This document shows, piece by piece, positions 8,035-15,128 of a stretch of DNA of 64,000 nucleotides. Made by a program: the position numbers and the translations under genes. This stretch comes from JAWKIW01 sp046331175 (GTDB lineage: Bacteria; Actinomycetota; Acidimicrobiia; Acidimicrobiales; Acidimicrobilacustridaceae): NCBI GenBank assembly GCA_046331175.1, contig JAXLRI010000011.1, positions 98,070 through 162,069 on the forward strand, given 5' to 3'. Below the pieces are notes generated by a model. The model ran no database searches, was not told where the DNA came from, and saw only the letters and a list, made by a program, of their open reading frames with translations. The number at the start of each line of letters is the position of its first letter. Position 1 is the stretch's first letter.

Positions 8035-8988
8035 TCACCCCCGCTCGTCGGTGCCGCGGCCCTCGAGCAGGGAGCGGACCGAGCGCAGCTCGGCGTGGAG
8101 GTCGGCCACCTGGCGCTGCAGGGCGGCCAGGTCCTCGGCGCCCACCGCCACCGTGGCGCCACCCCCGTCGGCGGCGAGCGGGGCGACCTCGGCCCCCGGC
8201 GCCGGCGCGCCGCCGCCCTCGGCCGGCTCGGTCTGCTTGTCCTCCATGCGGAACAGCGACGCCAGGCTGGCGGCCACCGTGCCGAGCAGGGCGATGCCCG
8301 AGATCATCAGCACCGACGCCGTCACCCGGCCGACGGTCGTCTCGGGCACGAGGTCGCCGTAGCCGACGGTGGTCAGCGTCACGATGCCCCACCACATGCC
8401 GTCGCCGAAGTTGGCGAAGCCGTTGGCCGGGCCCTCGGCCCGCGTGACGATCAGCGAGCAGGTCACGAGCATGACGGCGGCGTAGGTGACCGGCCGACCG
8501 AGGCGCTGGACGAAGCGCTGGATCGATGGCGACGAGACGGCCACCTTGGCGATGCGCTCGAGGCGGGCGAGGCGGAACAGCTGCGTGAAGCCGGCCCCGT
8601 CGGCCCCGAACAGGAGGAACCACGGGAAGGTGCTGACCACGAGGAACAGGTCGAACAGGCCGGCCTTGGTCTTCAGGTAGCCGGGGGCGAGCCGCATGTG
8701 CACCACGAGGTCGGCGGCGAACACGACCCAGCTGCCGTAGGCGACGATGTAGACGAGGGCGTCGGGGGCGCCCGTCGTGAAGGCGCCGAACAGCGGCAGG
8801 ACGGCGGCGGCGATGATGAGCACGCGCGTCCTGTGCTCCCACGCCGCCAGCTTCTCCTTGGGCGTGGGCTCGGCCGGTGCGGTCGCGACCGGTGCGGTCG
8901 GGTCGGCAGGCTCGTCGCCACCGCCGCCGGTGGTCGCCGGGGCCGGGGTGCCGGCCGGGTCGTCGGGGTCCGGGATCTCCGTCGCCAT
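8035..8988 (-). CDS. Voltage-gated-type potassium channel
   Basis: A 317-residue channel subunit. After a Pro/Thr-rich cytoplasmic start come hydrophobic helices S1-S3 (about 55-130), an S4-like basic stretch RLARLERIAK (about 139-148), S5 (about 166-184), the pore loop with the potassium filter TVGYGD (207-212), S6 (about 221-246) and a C-terminal coiled coil (about 280-310) that may drive tetramerisation. The sensor has four basic residues with irregular spacing, so voltage dependence is uncertain. It is divergent from hrpB with a 37-nt gap. The ATG at 8988 is preceded by a GATCAT box 6 nt upstream. Confidence 0.9.
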   Translation of the reverse strand: MATEIPDPDDPAGTPAPATTGGGGDEPADPTAPVATAPAEPTPKEKLAAWEHRTRVLIIAAAVLPLFGAFTTGAPDALVYIVAYGSWVVFAADLVVHMRLAPGYLKTKAGLFDLFLVVSTFPWFLLFGADGAGFTQLFRLARLERIAKVAVSSPSIQRFVQRLGRPVTYAAVMLVTCSLIVTRAEGPANGFANFGDGMWWGIVTLTTVGYGDLVPETTVGRVTASVLMISGIALLGTVAASLASLFRMEDKQTEPAEGGGAPAPGAEVAPLAADGGGATVAVGAEDLAALQRQVADLHAELRSVRSLLEGRGTDERG

Positions 8989-9025
8989 CCCACGATGATC
9001 GTTTCCGCAGCGCCCCGGATCGGGG

Positions 9026-11794
9026 ATGCGCGGCCCGACCGGCCAGACTCGGCCGGTGCCGTCCGCCACGCCCGCCGATCCTCGGCCGACCGACGACCCC
9101 GGATCGCCACGATCCGACCCGGCCCGATCCGACGCGGCACGGTCCGACGCAGCCCGATCCGACCCGGCCCGATCCGACGCGGCACGGTCGCCCGGCGGGC
9201 CCCCACCCACCGGCCTGCCGGTGGAGGACGTGGTCGACGACGTGCGGGCGGCGCTGGCCCACCGGGGTCGGGCGGTGCTGCAGGCCGAGCCGGGCGCCGG
9301 CAAGACGACGGTGGTCCCGCTGCGGCTGCTGGGCGAAGCGTGGCTCGGCGGGCGCGACCGCATCGTCGTGCTCGAACCCCGCCGGCTGGCCGCCCGCGCC
9401 GCGGCCCGCCGGATGGCGGCGCTGCTCGGCGAGGAGGTGGGCGGAACCGTCGGCTACCGCACGCGCGACGAGCAGCGGGTGGGACCCGGCACCCGCATCG
9501 AGGTCGTCACCGAGGGGATCCTCACCCGCCGGCTCCAGCGCGATGCCTCGCTGCCCGGCACCGCGCTGGTGGTGTTCGACGAGGTGCACGAGCGCAACCT
9601 GCAGACCGACCTCGCGCTGGCGCTGGCCATCGACGCGGCCGCCGTGCTCCGGCCCGACCTGCGGCTGCTCGCCATGTCCGCCACGTTGGACACCGATCGG
9701 GTGGCCGCGCTGCTCGGCCGGGTCGACGGTGAGGGACCGGTGCCGGTGATCCGAAGCGCGGGACGGTCCCACCCCGTCGACGTCCGCTGGCGACCTCCCC
9801 GGCCCCGCCAGCGCCTCGCCGAGGCGACCGCCGACGCCGTGCGCCACGCGCTGCGATCCGACGAGGGCGACGTGCTCGTGTTCCTCGCCGGGGCCGCCGA
9901 CATCCGCCGCGTCGAGGGCCTGCTCGGCGACCTGCCCGCCCAGGGGGTCGACGTGCGCCCGCTGTTCGGCGCCCTGCCACCCGCCGACCAGGACGCGGCG
10001 CTGGCACCCTCACCCCCCGGCCGGCGGCGGGTGGTGCTGGCCACCGACATCGCCGAGACGAGCCTCACCGTGGACGGCGTGCGGGTGGTGGTCGACGCCG
10101 GCCAGGTGCGGACCCCGCGCCTCGACCCGCGCACCGGCCTGACCGCGCTCCACACCGGTACCGCGTCCCGGGCCAGCGCCGAGCAGCGGACCGGGCGGGC
10201 CGGCCGCCTCGGACCCGGGGTCGCCCACCGGCTCTGGTCGAAGGTCGACCACGCCGCCAGGCCCCGCTTCGCCGAGCCCGAGATCGCCACCGCCGACCTG
10301 TGCGGCTTCGCGCTCGAGCTGGCGACGTGGGGAGGTGACGGCTCGGACCTGGCCTTCCTCGACCCTCCGCCGGCGCGGACCCTGGCCGAGGCCCGCGCCC
10401 TGCTCGCCGAGCTGGATGCGCTCGACGAGCACGGCCGGCCGACCCAGGTGGGCTCGGCCATGGCCGAGCTGCCCGTGCACCCCCGGCTGGCCCGGATGCT
10501 CGTGCTCGCCGACCGCTCCAGCCGAGCCGACTCGTCCACCCCGCTCGACCCGTCCGGCCGACGAGCGCTGGCGTGCGTGCTGGCCGCGCTGCTCGACGAG
10601 CGAGACGTCCTGCGCGGCCACCCCGACGAGGTGCCCACCGACGTGGCCGACCGGCTGGCGGTGGTGCTCGGCGACCGCCGGGACCCGCGGGCCGATCGCG
10701 GGGCGGTCGCCGGCGTGCGGCGGCGGGCCGGCGATCTCGGCCGCCGCGTCGGCCTCCCCTCGCCGAGGCAGGTGCTCGACGCCGCGTCCGGGGTCGTGGG
10801 CGATGCCGGACCGCTGCTGGCGCTCGCCTACCCCGACCGGCTGGCCCAGGCGCGGGGCAACGGCCGCTTCCGGTTGCGGCACGGGACCGGCGCCTGGCTC
10901 GCGGCGTCCGATCCGCTCCACGACGCCGCCTTCCTCGTGGTCGCGTCGCTGGCCGGCGGGCGGGCGGCGGCGTCGGGCCGCGCCGACCACCGCATCCTCG
11001 TCGCCGCCGCCCTCGACGAGGCCGACCTCGTGGCCGCCGCCGGCGACCACCTGGCGGTGGTGGAGCGCCTCGGGTGGGACGACGGGCGCGACGACCTGCG
11101 CGTGCGCCGCGAGCGCACCATCGACCGGCTGGTCCTGGCGACCACCGAGGGTCCCGCCGAGCCCGGACCAGCCACCACCGCCGCGCTCGTCGACCGCGTC
11201 CGCCGGCACGGCCTCGACGAGCTGGCCCCCGCCGGCGCAGCGCGGGCCCTCCAGGCGCGGGCCGCCTTCGCCCGGCGGGTGCTCGGTGACGACTGGCCGG
11301 CGGTCGACGACGACGCGCTGCTCGCCGACCTCGACGACTGGCTCGCACCGCGGCTGCTGACCGCCACCCGACGCGCCGACCTCCGCCGCGTCGACCTCAC
11401 CGCGGTGGTGCGCGAGCGGCTCGGCCACCACCGCGTCGCCGAGCTGGACCGACTCGTGCCGACCACGCTCACCACCCGCGCCGGTCGGACGGCGGCGATC
11501 GACTACGCCGGCGACCGGCCGACGGCGGCGGTCCGGGTGCAGGACCTGTTCGGGACGACGACGCACCCCACGGTGGCCGGCGGTCGCGTGCCCATCGTCC
11601 TGCACCTGCTGTCGCCCGCCCAGCGGCCGATCCAGGTCACCGCCGACCTGCCGGGGTTCTGGGCCGGCTCGTGGACCGAGGTCCGCAAGGACATGGCCGG
11701 CCGCTACCCGAAGCACGACTGGCCGACCGACCCGTCCACCGCGTCCCCACCGAGCCGCCGCGGTGGCGCCGGCCGCGACCGTGGTCGCCGCTGA
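9026..11794 (+). CDS. hrpB: ATP-dependent helicase HrpB
   Basis: A 922-residue DExH-box helicase with HrpB architecture. Walker A GAGKTT (about 90-95), DEVH (185-188), SATLD (about 218), the motif VI region RTGRAGR and the C-terminal HrpB-specific domain ending with LPGFWAGSWTEVRKDMAGRYPKHDWP are all present, so the enzyme looks complete. It is over 100 residues longer than the E. coli protein, partly because of a disordered N-terminus carrying five RSDxA pentapeptides encoded by a 15-bp repeat. Its cellular role in RNA metabolism is poorly defined. The start is uncertain: an in-frame GTG at 9056 would also precede the repeat. Confidence 0.92.
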   Translation: MRGPTGQTRPVPSATPADPRPTDDPGSPRSDPARSDAARSDAARSDPARSDAARSPGGPPPTGLPVEDVVDDVRAALAHRGRAVLQAEPGAGKTTVVPLRLLGEAWLGGRDRIVVLEPRRLAARAAARRMAALLGEEVGGTVGYRTRDEQRVGPGTRIEVVTEGILTRRLQRDASLPGTALVVFDEVHERNLQTDLALALAIDAAAVLRPDLRLLAMSATLDTDRVAALLGRVDGEGPVPVIRSAGRSHPVDVRWRPPRPRQRLAEATADAVRHALRSDEGDVLVFLAGAADIRRVEGLLGDLPAQGVDVRPLFGALPPADQDAALAPSPPGRRRVVLATDIAETSLTVDGVRVVVDAGQVRTPRLDPRTGLTALHTGTASRASAEQRTGRAGRLGPGVAHRLWSKVDHAARPRFAEPEIATADLCGFALELATWGGDGSDLAFLDPPPARTLAEARALLAELDALDEHGRPTQVGSAMAELPVHPRLARMLVLADRSSRADSSTPLDPSGRRALACVLAALLDERDVLRGHPDEVPTDVADRLAVVLGDRRDPRADRGAVAGVRRRAGDLGRRVGLPSPRQVLDAASGVVGDAGPLLALAYPDRLAQARGNGRFRLRHGTGAWLAASDPLHDAAFLVVASLAGGRAAASGRADHRILVAAALDEADLVAAAGDHLAVVERLGWDDGRDDLRVRRERTIDRLVLATTEGPAEPGPATTAALVDRVRRHGLDELAPAGAARALQARAAFARRVLGDDWPAVDDDALLADLDDWLAPRLLTATRRADLRRVDLTAVVRERLGHHRVAELDRLVPTTLTTRAGRTAAIDYAGDRPTAAVRVQDLFGTTTHPTVAGGRVPIVLHLLSPAQRPIQVTADLPGFWAGSWTEVRKDMAGRYPKHDWPTDPSTASPPSRRGGAGRDRGRR
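9110..9184 (+). repeat. In-frame 15-bp minisatellite in hrpB
   Basis: Five 15-bp units (CGATCCGACCCGGCC and variants) encode five copies of RSD(P/A)A in the disordered N-terminus of the helicase. Confidence 0.9.
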
Positions 11795-11810
11795 TCGTCC
11801 GACGGCTGCA

Positions 11811-11845
11811 GGCGGGGCGTCGGTCGCCTGAGGGCACGCCCCGCC
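11811..11845. terminator. Hairpin downstream of hrpB
   Basis: GGCGGGGCG (11811-11819) pairs perfectly with CGCCCCGCC (11837-11845), starting 17 nt after the hrpB stop in a gap between convergent genes. The 17-nt loop is larger than usual. Confidence 0.4.
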
Positions 11846-11928
11846 CCGCGAGCGGGTGCCCGGCGCGGCCTGGTGGCCGCGGTCGGGGCACCAGCTCGAT
11901 CCCGCCCGGGGCGGGGCGCGCGAGCCGG

Positions 11929-11965
11929 CCGGTCGGGGGCCCGCGCCCGCAGGCCCCCGGACCGG
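11929..11965. terminator. Hairpin between hrpB and the wall-protein gene
   Basis: CCGGTC+GGGGGCC pairs with GGCCCCC+GACCGG around a 10-nt loop, with one bulged G. It lies 14 nt from the stop of the convergent wall-protein gene and could serve both genes. Confidence 0.5.
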
Positions 11966-11978
11966 CCCGACCGGGGGA

Positions 11979-14771
11979 TCAGTCCCGGCCGGCCGCCGTC
12001 GCCGGTGGTCGGCGTCGGCGGGCGAGCAGCACCACGGCGGTGCCCGAGGCGAGCAGCAGGCCGGCCAGCCCGGCCAGGCGAGCCGAGTCGGCGCCGGTGG
12101 TCGGCAGCGTGCCGCCGGTGGTGGTGGACCCGACGGTCGAGGCGCCCGTCGACCCCGAGCCGCCGGTGACCGAGCCGCCGGTCGAGCCCGACCCGGACCC
12201 GGACCCGGTGCCGTCGGTCGGCACCTCGGCGGCCAGGACCTCGACGGTGACCGTGCCGTTGCACGTCTTCCCGATGCTGTCGGTCACCGAGTACACGAAG
12301 GTGTCGGTGCCGGCGAAGTCGGCCGGCGGCGTGTAGAGGAGCCGCGTGCCCTGGGCGTCGCCCACCACGGTGCCGCCGGCGTCGGAGGCCACCGGGTCGT
12401 CGGCGGGCGGGGCCGTCAGGGTGATCGGGCCGGGCTCGCCCTTGGCGGTGAGGTCGCCGTCGTTGGCGGTCACGTCGATCGACACCGCCGCCGGGGTCAC
12501 CGTGCTGCCGGCATCAGCCGCGCAGGTCGGGTTCGGGTCGAGGTCCCAGGGATCGTCGGCCGGGCCGAGGCCCTGGTCGGCGAGGGTCACCGTGGCCACC
12601 GCCGTGGCGCAGCGGGGCGCCGGGTCACCGGGCGACCGGCCGTCGGTCCCGTAGGGCGCCCGGGGGTGGTCGGGGTCGGCCAGGACGTGGCCGTCGCACA
12701 CCCGGTAGGTCACGTCGATGGTGCCGGTGGCCGTGTCGACGGGGTCGAGCAGCAGATCGCAGTCGGCGGTGATCCCGACCGAGGTCACCTTGGCCGGCGC
12801 CGAGACCGACACGGGCGAGGTGGCACAGGTGAGCGCCTCACCGTCGGGCTCGGCGTCGTTGGCGGCCAGGTCGAGCTCGCCGGCGACCAGCGTGTCGGCG
12901 GCCGCCAGCTCCACCGCGTCGGCCTCGGGGACCGGCGCCTGGTTGCCGACCACCTCGAGGGCCACCGCCCCCACGCCGCACACCGGGAAGCCCTGGTACG
13001 GCGGGTTCTGGTCGGCGGGGTCCTCGCACACCCGGTAGGTGAACGACACCGGGCCCGAGAAGCCGTCGGCGGGGGTGAACCGGATGTGGTCGCCACCGAT
13101 CACGCTGGCGGTGCCCTCGCTGGCGTCGGGGGCGGTCAGCACCGCCAGCCCGGCGTCGGCGGCGGTGGGCGTCGGACCGTTGGGGTCGACGTCGTTGGCG
13201 AGCACGGGAAGGTCCACCGAGTAGGCGCCCACGCCATCGGCGGCGTAGCCGGCATCGACCACGTCGACGTCCTTCACGCCGATCGGCGGAGCGACGAGCC
13301 CGCCGAGGATGGACAGGGTGGCGTCACCGGTGGCGCAGCGACGCGAGGTGGTCGCCGTCAGGTCGTCGGGGGTGCCCTGGTCGTAGCCGGGCTGCTTGGC
13401 CCCGTCGCCGTGGGCACCGTCGGCCAGGAGCGGGTGGGTGTCGCAGACCCGGTACGCGAAGGCCACGTTGCCGGTGAACCCGGGGTTGGTGTTGTCCCAG
13501 GCGAACGTGCAGTCGGGGTGCAGGGTGACCGTGCCGACGGCGGGGAACGGCGCCGAGACCAGCGCGGCCTGGCAGGTGGCGCTCTCCCCCGCGCCGACGG
13601 CGATGGACGGTCCGAGGTCGAAGGAGGTGTCGGTGCCCGACGTGGTGCCGAAGGCGGCCGGGGCGGCGACCGGCTTGGCGTTGGCCACCACGTCGATCGA
13701 CACCTTCACCGGCACGCTGGCGTTGCCGGTCTTCTGGCGCAGCACGTAGGCGAAGGAGTCGGGCCCGGCGTAGCCGACCGGCGGGCGGTAGGTGCAGGGC
13801 CCGGTGGACAGCTGGGCGAACGAGGCGTCGGTGGCCGGCAGCCCCTTCTGCTGGGCGGTGCCGCAGGAGACCTGGCCGCCGTGCACGGACAGGGGCTGCC
13901 AGTCGGCGACGCGCACCTGGGACGGGTCGCCGGGGCCACCGACGATGTTCGGGTCGTCGTCGTCGGCGAGCACCGGGATGGTGATGCCGTGCACGCCGCC
14001 GTTGGCCTCGCCCGGGGCGAGCAGGTCGTAGCGGGCATCGGTGCGGGCCGTGTCGGGGCCACCCACGGGGGCGCCGGCCGGCTCGACGTTCCACGACCAG
14101 CCCAGCGTGACGCTGCAGTCGACGTCGCCGGCGGGTGGGGTCGGGTCGTGGCCGGTCACCCGCAGACGGGGCAGGGTGATCACCCCCGGCGCCGTCGCCC
14201 GCATGGTCACGGTCACGATGGCCCCGACGCCGTCGCCGGGCAGGATGCCGGTGGGGCCGGAGTTGGCGTCGAAGCGGAAGCCCCACGGCTTCGGGGCGAC
14301 CGGCCCCACGCTGCCGTTGCCGCCGAACGTGTACGGGTCGGGGTCCTGCGCACCGATGGCGGGGACGGCCTCGGCCACCGGGCCGGTCGGCACGAGCGTC
14401 AGGTCGAGGGGGTCGACCCCGTCGTTGCCCATCATGAGCAGCCCGAAGTTCACCTTCTGGTACAGGCGGGCCCGCACCGTCCAGGTGTCACCGACCTTCA
14501 CGGTGGACCCGCTGCCGTAGGAGCTGGTGACGCTCCAGTGGGCCGGGGCGTAGCCCTGGGTGTTGGGGATGCCGAAGCCGTCGATGTTGTCCGAGCCGCA
14601 GTCGGGGACGTTGCCGTCCTGGGTGCGGCGGACGACCTCGCTCGGCGGGAGGTAGCTGGTCCCGGCGTCGGCCGCCGGCGTCGGGCCGGCCCAGCCGAGC
14701 ACGGACAGAAGCAACAGGAGCAGGAGGCCCGGCGCGAGGGCGCGCCGGGCGAGGACGGGGATGCGACGCAT
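11979..14771 (-). CDS. LPXTG-like cell-wall protein with tandem Ig/cadherin-like repeats
   Basis: A 930-residue surface protein. A signal peptide (about 1-34: basic start, long Leu run, AWAG/AAD-type cleavage region) is followed by a region of about 230 residues and at least four repeats of the bacterial Ig/cadherin-like type, recognisable by VLADDDDPN, VLANDVDPN, LAANDAEPDG and VTANDGDL openings and by SFAYVL, VAFAYRVCD, VSFTYRVCE, IDVTYRVCD and TFVYSVTD closings. Cys pairs recur in each repeat. A Gly/Ser/Thr linker leads to LPTTG (about 889-893), one membrane helix and RRRR, the classic sorting signal. AAGGAG 5 nt before the ATG fixes the start. A probable operator lies about 80 nt upstream. 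Adhesion or a structural wall function is inferred. Confidence 0.9.
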   Translation of the reverse strand: MRRIPVLARRALAPGLLLLLLLSVLGWAGPTPAADAGTSYLPPSEVVRRTQDGNVPDCGSDNIDGFGIPNTQGYAPAHWSVTSSYGSGSTVKVGDTWTVRARLYQKVNFGLLMMGNDGVDPLDLTLVPTGPVAEAVPAIGAQDPDPYTFGGNGSVGPVAPKPWGFRFDANSGPTGILPGDGVGAIVTVTMRATAPGVITLPRLRVTGHDPTPPAGDVDCSVTLGWSWNVEPAGAPVGGPDTARTDARYDLLAPGEANGGVHGITIPVLADDDDPNIVGGPGDPSQVRVADWQPLSVHGGQVSCGTAQQKGLPATDASFAQLSTGPCTYRPPVGYAGPDSFAYVLRQKTGNASVPVKVSIDVVANAKPVAAPAAFGTTSGTDTSFDLGPSIAVGAGESATCQAALVSAPFPAVGTVTLHPDCTFAWDNTNPGFTGNVAFAYRVCDTHPLLADGAHGDGAKQPGYDQGTPDDLTATTSRRCATGDATLSILGGLVAPPIGVKDVDVVDAGYAADGVGAYSVDLPVLANDVDPNGPTPTAADAGLAVLTAPDASEGTASVIGGDHIRFTPADGFSGPVSFTYRVCEDPADQNPPYQGFPVCGVGAVALEVVGNQAPVPEADAVELAAADTLVAGELDLAANDAEPDGEALTCATSPVSVSAPAKVTSVGITADCDLLLDPVDTATGTIDVTYRVCDGHVLADPDHPRAPYGTDGRSPGDPAPRCATAVATVTLADQGLGPADDPWDLDPNPTCAADAGSTVTPAAVSIDVTANDGDLTAKGEPGPITLTAPPADDPVASDAGGTVVGDAQGTRLLYTPPADFAGTDTFVYSVTDSIGKTCNGTVTVEVLAAEVPTDGTGSGSGSGSTGGSVTGGSGSTGASTVGSTTTGGTLPTTGADSARLAGLAGLLLASGTAVVLLARRRRPPATAAGRD

Positions 14772-14849
14772 CGGGGTCTCCTTGGGTGGGCGCTCGACCC
14801 GGATCAGGGGCCGTGCCACCAGCAGACGACGGCCGCCGCCAGTGCCGAC

Positions 14850-14866
14850 AGGGCAACGATTGCCCT
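14850..14866. promoter_or_regulatory. Operator-like palindrome AGGGCAA-CGA-TTGCCCT
   Basis: A perfect 7-bp inverted repeat with a 3-nt centre lies 79 nt upstream of the wall-protein start. Its core GCAACGATTGC is identical to that of the palindrome at 58787-58803, so the same or related (TetR-type) repressors may bind both. Confidence 0.5.
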
Positions 14867-15077
14867 CCTCGTGCCCGGCCTGTCCCCGGCGATGCCGCGG
14901 ACCGGGGCTCACATGGGCCGGCGGACCCGCTCCCCCGGCCTCCCGTGGGCCGTCCGGCCCGGGCACGGAGGGCGAGCGGCGGCGGGTGGGGTGGCGGCTG
15001 GCCTGGCCGGTAGCGCCGGTCGGCGGCGGCAACCAGCGGCGGCGCGTCCGGTCCGGCAGCGGATCGACTCGCCTCCC

Positions 15078-15083
15078 TAGAGT
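15078..15083 (+). promoter_or_regulatory. Candidate -10 box TAGAGT for the regulator gene
   Basis: TAGAGT lies 45 nt before the GTG at 15129. The leader would end in GGGAGGGG, a plausible Shine-Dalgarno sequence about 10 nt from the start. Confidence 0.35.
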
Positions 15084-15128
15084 GTCGCCGGCACCCGCGG
15101 GCGCGGTGCCGGGAGGGGACGGATCGGC

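Larger units (their letters stand above)
14772..15128. other. 357-nt divergent intergenic region
   Basis: This region separates the wall-protein gene (minus) from the LuxR-type regulator gene (plus). I see no credible gene in it. It holds the palindrome at 14850-14866 and a TAGAGT box at 15078-15083; the rest is unstructured GC-rich sequence. Confidence 0.7.
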